This document shows positions 16,492 to 25,605 of a DNA stretch of 64,000 nucleotides, piece after piece. The notes beneath the pieces are model-generated. The model worked only from the letters and a program-made list of their open reading frames with translations. It was not told the DNA's origin and did not search any database. Every line of letters begins with the position of its first letter. Within the stretch, counting starts at the first letter, position 1. Both the position numbers and the translations under genes were made by a program. The stretch is taken from NCBI GenBank assembly GCA_963781265.1, contig CAWAFH010000003.1:124001-188000 (forward strand), in the 5' to 3' direction. This DNA comes from WHSW01 sp963781265 (GTDB taxonomy: Bacteria; Actinomycetota; Thermoleophilia; Solirubrobacterales; 70-9).

Positions 16492-17674
16492 CGGCTGCAG
16501 CGCCGGTCTCGAAACTGACCTCGAGCGAGCCCTCTGCGAGCTTCGCCGCGGTCGGGCTGCGACGGGCCAGCGCGGCAGGGAGGATGATAGTTCGCTTCCG
16601 CGGCCCGACCGAGACGATCAGCTCGGAGCCGACCTTCTTCAGGCCGATCTCGCCGCGCTCGCCGAACGGCAGCTGGATTCGGAGGGTGGCGGTGCCGTTG
16701 TGGGATTCGAGCTCATGCGCAAGCCCGGCGTGCATGATCGATTCCGCGGGCGGCCCGCCGTCGTAGAGCTCGGCGGCGAGCCGGTCGAGCATCGCGGTCC
16801 CGATCACCTCCTCGCCGAAGAAGCGCGCGGTGAGCACCGGGACCGGGGCGAAGCCGTTGCGCACCTCTTCGAGCTGCTCGCGCTGGCGCTCGCGCCACTC
16901 GCCGAAGTAGCCGCCGGCGAGCTCGTCGGGGAAGATCCGGTTGACGATCACCGCGTCGGTGACGTAGCCGTAGAGGTTCAGGTACGTGAACGTCCTCTGG
17001 GCCTCCCGGATCACCATCCGGTCGGGGTTCATGACCAGCCGGATCGAGGCCGAGTCGCGGTCGCGGAGGATCTCGTTCATCGCGATCATCTGGCGGACCA
17101 GTCCCTGGACCTCGGCGAGGACGTCGGCGCCCGGAACCTCGACGTCGATCAGCCGCGCGATCGGGCGCGCGGCGTTGACCAGCCGCCGCTCCCACGGGAA
17201 CACCTTCTCCAGCCACCAGCGGGCGATGTCGGGGAAGCCGAGCAGGCGCAGCGTCTCGCCGGTCGGCGCGCAGTCGACGATCACCACCTCGAACTCGCCG
17301 GAGTCGTGGTGGCGCTTGATCTGCAGGAGGCTGAACAGCTCGTCCATCCCCGGCGGCACGGTCAGCTCCTCGGCGGCGATGTCCATGACGCCGCGGTCGG
17401 CGAGCAGCGCTCCGAGCCAGCGCTGCACCGAGCCCCAGTTGGCCTCCATCTCGCGCTCGGCCCGCACCTCCTGGCCCCAGAGGCGGTCGCAGACCGGCGT
17501 CGGGTCGGGCCCGAGCTCGGCGTCGAGCGAGTCGGAGAGGCTGTGGGCGGGGTCGGTCGAGAGGACGACGGTCCGCAGCCCGGCCGCCGCGCAGCGGCGC
17601 GCGGTCGCTGCGGCGACGCTCGTCTTGCCGACGCCTCCCTTGCCCGTGTAGAGGATCGTCCTCGGTGGCGCCAT
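16478..17674 (-). CDS. ArsA/Get3-like anion-pump-type ATPase
   Basis: A 398-residue soluble ATPase. The deviant Walker A GKGGVGKT is at 11-18, followed by switch I STDPAHSLSDSL and switch II VDCAPTGETLRLL. The final ~75 residues form a beta-rich ArsA HSP20-like domain. Family members hydrolyse ATP to escort membrane proteins (Get3) or drive arsenite efflux (ArsA). There is no ArsB, ArsD or arsenite-binding Cys pair in the neighbourhood, so arsenic resistance is unlikely. First gene of the operon; TACCCT lies 9 nt before ATG 17674. Confidence 0.85.
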   Translation of the reverse strand: MAPPRTILYTGKGGVGKTSVAAATARRCAAAGLRTVVLSTDPAHSLSDSLDAELGPDPTPVCDRLWGQEVRAEREMEANWGSVQRWLGALLADRGVMDIAAEELTVPPGMDELFSLLQIKRHHDSGEFEVVIVDCAPTGETLRLLGFPDIARWWLEKVFPWERRLVNAARPIARLIDVEVPGADVLAEVQGLVRQMIAMNEILRDRDSASIRLVMNPDRMVIREAQRTFTYLNLYGYVTDAVIVNRIFPDELAGGYFGEWRERQREQLEEVRNGFAPVPVLTARFFGEEVIGTAMLDRLAAELYDGGPPAESIMHAGLAHELESHNGTATLRIQLPFGERGEIGLKKVGSELIVSVGPRKRTIILPAALARRSPTAAKLAEGSLEVSFETGAAADGHS

Positions 17675-17782
17675 CGGCCGCCCAGGGTAGACCGATCGAG
17701 GCGCCGGGGCGTGATCTTCCGTGCCTTCAGGCGTAGTCGCTACGCTGCCCCGTCCCGTGCAACGACTCAAGGAGATATCCAC

Positions 17783-18883
17783 TTGACCCGGATCCGAACC
17801 TTCGCCGTGGTATGCGCGCTGGCGCTGCCGATCCCGGCCGTGATCGCCGGCTGTGGCGGTGACGATTCCTCGAGCGAGGACCCGCAGACGGTTCTCGACG
17901 AGACCTTCAACAACGACACTCAGGTCACCAGCGGCGACCTCTCGCTGACCGCGTCCGTGAGCGCCGACGGCGACCAGGGCGGCAGCTTCGAGGCCAGCCT
18001 CAGCGGCCCGTTCCAAGGGGATCCGAACAACGAGAACTCCGTCCCGCAGCTCGACTGGACCGCGTCGCTGTCGGGCTCGGGCGCCGGCCAGAGCCTCGAC
18101 TTCAACGGTGGCCTGGTGGTCACCGGCGACAACGCGTACGTCGAGTACAACGACCAGGCCTACGAGGTCGGGACCAAGGCGTACGACGAGCTGTCACAGC
18201 AGATGGAGGCGCAGGCCCAGTCGACCGGGGCCGACGCCCAGGGCACGTTCCAGGAGCAGTGCTCGACCGCGATCGAGCAGGCGGGCGGTGATCCGTCGGC
18301 TTGCGACATCGACTTCGAGAGCTGGCTCACCGACCTGACCAACGACGGGACCGAGGACGTCGGGGGCACCTCGACCATCCACGTCTCGGGCGACGTCGAC
18401 GTGACGAAGATGCTGACCGACATCGGCACTCTCGCGGCCTCGATCCCAGGTGCCGACACGCAGGGGATCGACCCGTCGCAACTCAGCGCCGTCTCGGGCG
18501 CGGTCACCGACGCGTCGGTGGACGTGTACTCGGGCGAGGACGACCACGTCCTGCGCAAGGTCGACGCCAACCTGACGATCGACCCGACCCAGATCGCTCC
18601 CGAGGGCGCGATCCCGGTCTCGAACATCCAGATCCAGTTCTCGGTCGAGATCGACGGCCTCAACGAGGACCAGACGATCGAGGCGCCGACCGACGCGAAG
18701 CCGATCAGCGAGCTGCTCGGCGACACGGGGCTCGACCCGAGCGCGCTCGGCGGGCTCGGCGGTGCGAGCCTCGGCGGCAGCAGCAGCGGCGGCGGTGCCA
18801 CGAGCAGCTCGTTCGAGCAGTGCATCCAGCAGGCGACGACGGCTGACGAAATCAACGCCTGCGCCACTCAGCTCGGCGGCTGA
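17783..18883 (+). CDS. Secreted lipoprotein (LppX/LprG-like)
   Basis: A 366-residue lipoprotein. The signal peptide (MTRIRTFAVVCALALPIPAV) ends in the lipobox I-A-G-C24, then an Asp/Ser-rich linker and an ~270-residue beta-rich domain. Patterns such as DWTASLSGSG and NAYVEYNDQAYEVG resemble the half-barrel LppX/LprAFG family, which shuttles lipids across the envelope. The C-terminus is Gly/Ser-rich with two Cys. The start is TTG 17783, set by an excellent Shine-Dalgarno AAGGAG (17769-17774) 8 nt upstream. A possible -10 is TACGCT (17741-17746). Confidence 0.82.
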   Translation: MTRIRTFAVVCALALPIPAVIAGCGGDDSSSEDPQTVLDETFNNDTQVTSGDLSLTASVSADGDQGGSFEASLSGPFQGDPNNENSVPQLDWTASLSGSGAGQSLDFNGGLVVTGDNAYVEYNDQAYEVGTKAYDELSQQMEAQAQSTGADAQGTFQEQCSTAIEQAGGDPSACDIDFESWLTDLTNDGTEDVGGTSTIHVSGDVDVTKMLTDIGTLAASIPGADTQGIDPSQLSAVSGAVTDASVDVYSGEDDHVLRKVDANLTIDPTQIAPEGAIPVSNIQIQFSVEIDGLNEDQTIEAPTDAKPISELLGDTGLDPSALGGLGGASLGGSSSGGGATSSSFEQCIQQATTADEINACATQLGG

Positions 18884-18906
18884 GGCGCGGACAAGCGGAT
18901 CGCGAA

Positions 18907-18950
18907 CGGGCCCCGGCGGCGGCGGACGCCCCGGGGCCCGTCGCTCCTTC
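18907..18950 (+). terminator. Terminator after the lipoprotein gene
   Basis: A 10-bp GC stem CGGGCCCCGG / CCGGGGCCCG with a 14-nt loop, followed by a weak pyrimidine run (TCGCTCCTTC). Confidence 0.65.
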
Positions 18951-18968
18951 TGAATAGGCTCTGAGCGG

Positions 18969-20099
18969 ATGACCGAGGCAAACGCAGGGGGCGGGCGCAG
19001 CTTCCTGTTCACGCCCACGGGGCTGCCCTACCTGCTGGTTCCGTTCATCCCGATCGCGGTGCTGCTCGAGATCATGGGCGCGTCGGCCGGGCTGATCTTC
19101 GGCGTCGCAGCGCTCGGCATCATCCCCACGGCGGCGCTGATGGGCCTCGCGACCGAGGAGCTGGCGGCCCGCTCGGGGCCGGGGATCGGCGGCCTGCTCA
19201 ACGTCACCTTCGGCAACGCGCCGGAGCTGATCATCGCCCTGTTCGCGCTCGCCGAGGGCCTGCAGGAGGTGGTCAAGGCCTCGATCGTCGGCTCGATCAT
19301 CGGCAACATCCTGCTCGTGCTCGGCGCTTCGATGCTGGTCGGGGGGCTCGGCCGCGACCAGCAGAAGTTCAACGCGCAGGCGGCCAGCGTCCAGGCCTCG
19401 ATGCTCTTCCTGGCGGCCGCGGCGCTGCTGATGCCGGCGATCTTCGAGCTCGTCGAGGGCAAGGGCCTGCCGGCGCCGGGCGCGGAGCTCGTCGACTACG
19501 GCTCGACGGTCGAGCAGCTCTCGGTCGCGGTCGCGCTCGTCCTCATCGGCACCTACGTGGCCGGGCTGTTCTTCTCGCTGCGCACCCACCGCGACCTGTT
19601 CAACCCGCCCTACGCCGAGGAAGACGAGGAGGGCCTCGGCTGGAGCGTGCGGCGCTCGGTGCTGATGCTGTTCATCGCCGGGATCGCGGTCGGGGGGATG
19701 TCGGAGATCCTGGTGGGCTCGATCTCCGAGGCGTCGGAGGCGGTCGGCCTCTCGGAGTTCTTCATCGGCGTGATCGTGGTCGCGATCGTCGGCAACGCGG
19801 CCGAGCACTGGGTCGCGGTCCTCGTCGCGCGCAAGGACAAGATGGACCTCGCGGTCAACATCGCGATCGGCTCCAGCGCCCAGATCGCGCTCTTCGTCGC
19901 CCCGGTGCTGGTGCTCGCGTCCCTCGTGCTCGGGCCGTCGCCGATGCCGCTCGTCTTCAACGGCTTCGAGCTCGGCGGCGTGCTGCTCGCGATCCTGATC
20001 GCCAACGTCGCGACGCGCGACGGGATCTCCAACTGGTTCGAGGGCGTGCAGCTGCTCGGCCTCTACGCGATCCTCGGGATCGCGTTCTTCTTCGCGTAG
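18969..20099 (+). CDS. Calcium/proton exchanger (CAX family)
   Basis: A 376-residue membrane antiporter with ~11 helices. The two alpha repeats that form the ion site are GNAPELI (82-88) and GNAAEHW (275-281), the CAX hallmark with the essential glutamates. An acidic loop (YAEEDEEGLG, ~214-224) sits between the two halves. It should export Ca2+ (or Mn2+) against H+. TAGGCT (18955-18960) lies 8 nt before ATG 18969. A second exchanger follows 13 nt downstream, so the two probably form a cation-efflux operon. Confidence 0.9.
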   Translation: MTEANAGGGRSFLFTPTGLPYLLVPFIPIAVLLEIMGASAGLIFGVAALGIIPTAALMGLATEELAARSGPGIGGLLNVTFGNAPELIIALFALAEGLQEVVKASIVGSIIGNILLVLGASMLVGGLGRDQQKFNAQAASVQASMLFLAAAALLMPAIFELVEGKGLPAPGAELVDYGSTVEQLSVAVALVLIGTYVAGLFFSLRTHRDLFNPPYAEEDEEGLGWSVRRSVLMLFIAGIAVGGMSEILVGSISEASEAVGLSEFFIGVIVVAIVGNAAEHWVAVLVARKDKMDLAVNIAIGSSAQIALFVAPVLVLASLVLGPSPMPLVFNGFELGGVLLAILIANVATRDGISNWFEGVQLLGLYAILGIAFFFA

Positions 20100-20112
20100 G
20101 CCGCCGGTCGCG

Positions 20113-21105
20113 ATGGACGTCGTCTTCCTGATCGCCAGCTTCGCCGTCATCCTCGCCGGCGCGCTCCTGTTCACCAACGCGATCGAGTGGGCCGGGCACC
20201 GGCTCGGGCTCGGCGAGGGCGCGACCGGCAGCGTGCTCGCGGCGGTCGGCACGGCGATGCCCGAGACGCTGATCCCGATCGTCGCGATCATCGGCGGCGG
20301 CGAGGGCTCCGAGGACGTCGCGGTCGGGGCGATCATCGGCGCGCCGTTCCTGCTCGCGACGATCGCGATGGCGCTGGTCGGGATCTCGGCTTTGATCTTC
20401 AAGGGCCGCCGCGAGCAGGGGGTGAGGCTCGACGCCGACATCCCGACGCTCGACCGCGACCTGACCTTCTTCCTCGTCTTCTTCGGGCTCGGCATCGCTG
20501 CCGGCCTGGTGCTGCCGGACCCGCTGAAGGTCCCGCTGGCGATCGTCTTCGTGCTCGCCTACGGCGTCTACGTCCGCCAGACGCTGCGCGGCGGGGGAGA
20601 GGTGCAGGAGGTCGAGTCGATCGGAGCGCTCTACATGGATCGCAGCCCGGGCGACGAGCCGCCGACGGGTGCGATCGTGCTGCAGCTGCTGGTCGGCCTC
20701 GGCGCCATCGTCGGCGGCGCCCACCTGTTCGTCGAGGAGCTGGTGACGGTCGCCGCCGACGTCGGGATCGAGCCGCTCGTGCTCTCGCTGGTCCTCGCGC
20801 CGCTGGCCACCGAGCTGCCCGAGAAGGCCAACAGCTTCTTCTGGATCAAGGACGGCAAGGACAGCCTCGCGCTCGGCAACATCACCGGGGCGATGGTCTT
20901 CCAGTCGACGATCCCGGTCGCGTTCGGGCTCGCGCTGACGGAGTGGGACCTCGACAAGTTCGCCGTTGTCTCCGGAGCCCTCGGGCTCGCCGGCGGCGCG
21001 CTCGCCTATTGGGCGCTGCGGCTGCGCGGACGGTTCGAGGCGCTGCCGATCACGATCTGGACGGGGCTGTTCGGCGCCTTCATCGCGTACGTCGCGCTCG
21101 CCTGA
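20113..21105 (+). CDS. Sodium/calcium exchanger family protein (YrbG-like)
   Basis: A 330-residue CaCA-superfamily protein with two inverted sets of helices. The alpha repeats are GTAMPETLIPI in the first half and PLATELPEKANSFF in the second, each with the acidic residue that binds the ion. A hydrophilic central loop spans ~150-185. This belongs to a different branch from the CAX gene directly upstream; the tandem pair could cover different ions or driving gradients. The ion is inferred from family only. Confidence 0.85.
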   Translation: MDVVFLIASFAVILAGALLFTNAIEWAGHRLGLGEGATGSVLAAVGTAMPETLIPIVAIIGGGEGSEDVAVGAIIGAPFLLATIAMALVGISALIFKGRREQGVRLDADIPTLDRDLTFFLVFFGLGIAAGLVLPDPLKVPLAIVFVLAYGVYVRQTLRGGGEVQEVESIGALYMDRSPGDEPPTGAIVLQLLVGLGAIVGGAHLFVEELVTVAADVGIEPLVLSLVLAPLATELPEKANSFFWIKDGKDSLALGNITGAMVFQSTIPVAFGLALTEWDLDKFAVVSGALGLAGGALAYWALRLRGRFEALPITIWTGLFGAFIAYVALA

Positions 21106-21111
21106 GCGCGC

Positions 21112-21570
21112 TCACGCGGCGAGCAGCTTCAGGACCTGGTCGTCGTGCGTCTTCGGCGAGGCCTTCGGGATCACGTGCGCGATCTTGCCCTCGGGGTCGA
21201 TGATGAAGGTCGCGCGCGCGACGCCCATGTACTTCCTGCCGTACATGCTCTTCTCGACCCAGGTGCCGTAGCGCTCGGCGACCGAGTGGTCGGGGTCGGC
21301 GAGCAGCGTGAAGTCCAGGTCGAACTTGCCCGCGAACTTGCGCACGGCCTCGACCTCGTCGGGCGAGACGCCGATCACCTTCGCGCCGGCCGCCTCGTAG
21401 TCGGCGCGGTGGTCGCGCACCCCGCACGCCTGCGTCGTGCAGCCGGGCGTGTCCGCGCGGGGGTAGAAGTAGAGGACGACCGTCTGCCCGCGCAGGTCCG
21501 AGAGCGTCACCGGGTTGCCGGCCTGGTCGTCGAGGGTGAAGTCGGGCGCCTTGTCGCCGGGCTCGAGCAC
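21112..21570 (-). CDS. bcp: Peroxiredoxin, Bcp (PrxQ) type
   Basis: A 152-residue thioredoxin-fold peroxidase. The peroxidatic Cys44 and resolving Cys49 are in PRADTPGCTTQACG, the five-residue spacing that defines atypical two-Cys PrxQ enzymes. It reduces H2O2 and lipid or organic peroxides using thioredoxin. The start is GTG 21570: TAGATT (21583-21578) ends 7 nt upstream. The gene is convergent with the exchanger gene. Confidence 0.93.
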   Translation of the reverse strand: MLEPGDKAPDFTLDDQAGNPVTLSDLRGQTVVLYFYPRADTPGCTTQACGVRDHRADYEAAGAKVIGVSPDEVEAVRKFAGKFDLDFTLLADPDHSVAERYGTWVEKSMYGRKYMGVARATFIIDPEGKIAHVIPKASPKTHDDQVLKLLAA

Positions 21571-21580
21571 GGGCGGGAAT

Positions 21581-22090
21581 CTATCCGGCGCGCAGCTCGT
21601 AGAGCAGGTGAGGGAGCCCGGCTCGCTGGAAGTCGCCGACGTGGCTCATCCCGAGCTTCTCCATGACCCGCTGCGAGCGGCGGTTGTCGGGCAGCGTGAA
21701 CGAGACGATCCGGTCGAGCCCGCAGCGCTCGAACCCCCAGGCGACGGCGGCGCGCGCCGCCTCGGGCGCGAGGCCCTCGCCCCAGCGCGGCGGGGTGATC
21801 GACCAGCCGGCCTCGACGACCGGCTCGCCGTCGACCTCGTCGCGGTTCAGGCCCGTGTAGCCGACCAGCTCACCGCTGGAGCGCTCCCGCCACCACCACA
21901 GGCAGAAGCCGGTCTCGCGGGCCTGGGCGTCCTGCGCCTCGATCATTGCGAGCACCTGGTCGCGGCTGCTCAGGCCGCCGCCGTGCCAGGGGCCGACCAG
22001 CGGATCGGCGAACTGGGCGATGGCGAACGCGGCGTGCGCGTCCGCGTCCGGCAGCTCGGCGTCGAGCCGCGCGCTGCGAGGGGCCGTCAG
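21581..22090 (-). CDS. GNAT family acetyltransferase (RimJ/RimL-like), probable CTG start
   Basis: The core covers a GNAT fold: GWSITPPRWGEGLAPEAARA carries the acetyl-CoA binding segment, and the FTLPDNRRSQRVMEKLGM helix is typical of RimJ/RimL-type N-acetyltransferases. A GTG at 21955 would give only 124 residues and miss the first strand and helices. The same frame continues with GNAT-like sequence (APRSARLDAELPDADAHAAF) back to CTG 22088-22090, which overlaps the TGA of the cupin gene as CTGA. That gives 169 residues, the normal length, so a rare CTG start by translational coupling is proposed. The substrate is unknown. Confidence 0.7.
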   Translation of the reverse strand: MTAPRSARLDAELPDADAHAAFAIAQFADPLVGPWHGGGLSSRDQVLAMIEAQDAQARETGFCLWWWRERSSGELVGYTGLNRDEVDGEPVVEAGWSITPPRWGEGLAPEAARAAVAWGFERCGLDRIVSFTLPDNRRSQRVMEKLGMSHVGDFQRAGLPHLLYELRAG

Positions 22091-22479
22091 CTCGGCCAGA
22101 AGTCGTCGCCGCTCTTCTCGGTCCGCGGCTCGTCGAGCCGGGTCGAGATGATCAGCAGCTCGGCGTCATCGCCGGTGTCGTTGTGGACCGAGTAGAAGTC
22201 CTCGCCGGTCATCCGCACGGCGGTCTGCGGGCCGGCTTCGAAGACCTCGTCGCCGACCTTGAACGTCAGCGTCCCGGCGACCACGAAGTAGATCTCCTCC
22301 TGGCCTGGATGGCGGTGGCCGTAGCTGCCGCGCCCGCCGGTGTCCGGGGGCATCCGGCGCCAGGAGAACGCGACCTGCTCGCAGCCGAGCGCGTCGGCGT
22401 AGTGGCGCATCTCGCCGAAGCCGGGATAGTCGGCCATGAAGTCGACGGCCTGCTCGCGGGTGGCGACGACGTGGCTCAC
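22087..22479 (-). CDS. Cupin-domain protein
   Basis: A 130-residue single-domain cupin. Motif 1 is GHRHPGQEEIYFVVAG, with the metal-binding His/His/Glu, and motif 2 lies around the GPQTAVRMTGEDFYSVHNDT strand. Such small cupins bind Mn/Fe/Zn and act as dioxygenases, isomerases or ligand sensors; nothing here narrows that down. It lies 12 nt downstream of the acidic-tail gene and is coupled to the GNAT gene. Confidence 0.82.
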   Translation of the reverse strand: MSHVVATREQAVDFMADYPGFGEMRHYADALGCEQVAFSWRRMPPDTGGRGSYGHRHPGQEEIYFVVAGTLTFKVGDEVFEAGPQTAVRMTGEDFYSVHNDTGDDAELLIISTRLDEPRTEKSGDDFWPS

Positions 22480-22491
22480 CGTGATCCCGCC

Positions 22492-22836
22492 TCAGATCTC
22501 CTCGTCGGGATCCGGATCGGGTTCGAGCTCTTCCTCTTCCTCGACCAGGTCGTCGGAATCGGGCTCGAGCTCGGTGGCCTGGACCGAGACGCCGACGGGC
22601 GCGTGGCGCATGCTCTGGAAGCGCTCCATCGCGGTGTCGAGGGCGTCGCTGTCGACCGGGACCTCGTCCGACACGCGGACCCAGTCGGCCCCCTCGAACG
22701 CCTCCATGTTGAAGACCTCCTGATCGATCGAGGTCGAATCGTCGACCACGACCACGACCTCGGTCTGCGGGTTGAAGTAGGTGCCGGGCCGGACGAGCAG
22801 GTCGTCCAGCTCGACGATCGGGTTGTCCTCGCTCAC
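22492..22836 (-). CDS. Acidic protein of unknown function
   Basis: A 114-residue protein with a compact N-terminal part (VRPGTYFNPQTEVVVVVDDS, then DQEVFNMEAF) and a highly acidic C-terminal tail dominated by Glu, Asp and Pro. No family is recognised. It is probably real: TAGGCT (22849-22844) lies 7 nt before GTG 22836 as in other leaderless genes, codon use fits, and it leads directly into the cupin-GNAT operon. Heptamer array C lies just upstream. Confidence 0.6.
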   Translation of the reverse strand: MSEDNPIVELDDLLVRPGTYFNPQTEVVVVVDDSTSIDQEVFNMEAFEGADWVRVSDEVPVDSDALDTAMERFQSMRHAPVGVSVQATELEPDSDDLVEEEEELEPDPDPDEEI

Positions 22837-22855
22837 ACAGCGAAGCCTATAACTC

Positions 22856-22883
22856 GCCGCTCGCCGCTCGCCGCTCGCCGCTC
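22856..22883 (+). repeat. Heptamer repeat array C: (GCCGCTC)x4
   Basis: Four perfect tandem copies of GCCGCTC in the 59-nt gap between two genes of the minus strand. It begins 7 nt upstream of the -10 box of the acidic-protein gene and ends 12 nt before the stop of the next gene. Confidence 0.88.
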
Positions 22884-22895
22884 GTCCGGGCGCGC

Positions 22896-23381
22896 TTATT
22901 GGCCGAGGTTGTCCAGCTCGCGCAGCTGGCGCTCGACCTCCGCGTCGACGTCGAGCGGCTCCTTGCCCTGGCGGGCGCGGCGCTCGTTGCGAGCGACGAC
23001 CAGCTGGCGGACCTCGGCGCGCAGGGTCGGGTCCACGCTGGTGGGGGCGGCGTTCTGCTCGGCGAGCAGGCGCTCGAGCTCGGCGTCGACGTCGAGCGGC
23101 GTCTCGCCGCGGGTCCGCTGGCGGTAGGCCTTCGCCTCGAGCATCTGGCGCAGCTCCTCGACCTGGACCCCGGCCCCCTCGCCGGCGCCGGTGTCGCGCA
23201 TGCCCCGATCCGCGTCGGACTCGAACTCGACTGAGAGCCCGCCCTTGCCGATCGATCGGAAGGCGTTGCCGGCGTTGGCGATGAAGGCGATCGCGGCGAG
23301 CGGGATCGCGATCACGATCACGATCACGATCACTTCGCCGTTGGTGACGGCGACCGGCGCCAGGGACGAGAGAAACGCCAC
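22896..23381 (-). CDS. Membrane-anchored protein with a duplicated charged motif
   Basis: A 161-residue protein. An N-terminal transmembrane helix (VIVIVIVIAIPLAAIAFI) is followed by a soluble domain with two copies of a ~35-residue unit. The copies share R-Q-x-x-x-x-x-x-x-R-x-R-x-G-x-x-P-L-D-V-D-A-E-x-E-R-x-L, at about residues 75-110 and 120-155. No function is known. The hydrophobic helix is partly encoded by a hexanucleotide tandem repeat (GATCAC, 23310-23333). The start is placed at GTG 23381, 6 nt after TAGGCT (23393-23388); GTG 23387 immediately abuts that box. Confidence 0.65.
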   Translation of the reverse strand: MAFLSSLAPVAVTNGEVIVIVIVIAIPLAAIAFIANAGNAFRSIGKGGLSVEFESDADRGMRDTGAGEGAGVQVEELRQMLEAKAYRQRTRGETPLDVDAELERLLAEQNAAPTSVDPTLRAEVRQLVVARNERRARQGKEPLDVDAEVERQLRELDNLGQ

Positions 23382-23411
23382 CGCCACAGCCTAGATCAGC
23401 TACGATTTAGA

Positions 23412-23435
23412 CCGATTGACTGATCAGTCAATCGG
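23412..23435 (+). promoter_or_regulatory. Perfect 24-bp palindrome: operator of the acyl-CoA dehydrogenase gene
   Basis: CCGATTGACTGA followed by its exact reverse complement TCAGTCAATCGG. It lies 26 nt before the GTG start of the acyl-CoA dehydrogenase and contains TTGACT, which may be the -35. The core TTGACTGATCAGTCAA is the shape bound by TetR-family repressors of fatty-acid breakdown genes. No TetR gene is in the window, so the regulator is elsewhere. Confidence 0.75.
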
Positions 23436-23461
23436 ATTCTTCCACGCATAAAGGAGCGACA

Positions 23462-24686
<1,225 letters not shown>

Positions 24687-24720
24687 CTCGCGGCGAGTCC
24701 CGTTCGCACAGATCGACGCC

Positions 24721-24750
24721 CGAAGGGCCCCGGTTCGCCGGGGCCCTTCG
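24721..24750 (+). terminator. Terminator hairpin between convergent genes
   Basis: A 13-bp perfect stem CGAAGGGCCCCGG / CCGGGGCCCTTCG with a TTCG tetraloop. There is no U-run, but its position 35 nt after the acyl-CoA dehydrogenase stop and its symmetry suit a bidirectional terminator. Confidence 0.7.
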
Positions 24751-24754
24751 TCGT

Positions 24755-25006
24755 CTAGGCGCGGCGGGTCGGGCTGACCGCGATCATCGCCCCGACGGCG
24801 GTCAGGAGGATGAAGCCGAAGACGACCACCTGCGCCCAGCCCTCGATCAGGGTGATGTTGGCCCAGACGAGCCCGCCGATCAGCAGGACGCTCGCGATCG
24901 TGAAGGCGGTGAGGCCGCGCCCGCTTCGCACGTCGGTCCCGGTGGTCGGGACGCTGAGCTCGACGCGGTCGAACTGAGCTCGCTGGTTGACGGTCATGTT
25001 GGACAT
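24755..25006 (-). CDS. Small two-helix membrane protein
   Basis: An 83-residue protein. A polar N-terminus (~30 residues, MSNMTVNQRAQFDRVELSV) is followed by two hydrophobic helices (LTAFTIASVLLIGGLVWANI and VVVFGFILLTAVGAMIAV). No family is recognised. ATG 25006 has a GGGGAG Shine-Dalgarno about 8 nt upstream and is the second start candidate that keeps the whole N-terminus; the frame upstream is low-complexity. Confidence 0.6.
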   Translation of the reverse strand: MSNMTVNQRAQFDRVELSVPTTGTDVRSGRGLTAFTIASVLLIGGLVWANITLIEGWAQVVVFGFILLTAVGAMIAVSPTRRA

Positions 25007-25137
25007 CGAGGCTCCCCTGGAGTCGTGGCGGTCGGCTTGGACCGAACCTATTCCCCGGCTGTGGCCGCGGTCAGTGAGCCTCGTCACGGATGTCACATAG
25101 GCCGGCGCGTCGCTCGCCGTCGCTATCGTCGGCGGCG

Positions 25138-25605
25138 ATGGCGGAGCGAGCGCGGCGCGCCAAGCAGCCAGTGGCGGACGCGGTCGCCGAGGCGGCCAGG
25201 TCGGCGCGCGAGCGCGGCGCTGAGGCTGGGCGCGCCCGCGGCGGTCGGACGATGGACGTGTTCGGAGGCGAGGTCCGCCGCCGCGACCTGTTCCCACTGC
25301 TCGTCCTGCACCTGACCGAGCGCGAGCCCCAGTACGGCAACCGCCTGATCGAGGAGATCGAGGCCATGACCGGCGGGGCGATCTCCGTCAACCCGAACAC
25401 GATCTACCCGTTGCTGCGCCAACTCGAGGCCGACGGGATGATCGAGGGCAGCTGGGAGCACCCCGACCGCCGCACGCGCCGCTTCTACTCGATCACCGGC
25501 GCGGGCAAGCGCGAGCGGCGGCGCCTGCAGGCCGAGCTCGAGCCGTTCCTGGATTCGGTGATTCGCTCGGTCAGCCTGATCAAGCGCGAGCTCTACGGCT
25601 CGTAG
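25138..25605 (+). CDS. PadR-family transcriptional regulator
   Basis: A 155-residue protein. A basic Ala-rich N-terminal stretch of ~35 residues precedes the PadR winged helix: RRRDLFPLLVLHLTEREPQ, YGNRLIEEIE, NPNTIYPLLRQLEADGMI and RRFYSITGAGKRE. A short C-terminal helix for dimerisation follows. PadR proteins repress efflux or phenolic-acid genes on ligand binding; the ligand is unknown. TATCGT (25124-25129) lies 8 nt before ATG 25138. Its stop overlaps the end of the convergent secreted-protein gene by 13 nt. Confidence 0.85.
   Translation: MAERARRAKQPVADAVAEAARSARERGAEAGRARGGRTMDVFGGEVRRRDLFPLLVLHLTEREPQYGNRLIEEIEAMTGGAISVNPNTIYPLLRQLEADGMIEGSWEHPDRRTRRFYSITGAGKRERRRLQAELEPFLDSVIRSVSLIKRELYGS

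Noticed and set aside
16478..17674. Arsenic-resistance ATPase
   Set aside because: No ArsB, ArsD, ArsC or metal-binding Cys pair is present, and the operon partners are a cyclase and a CxxC protein.
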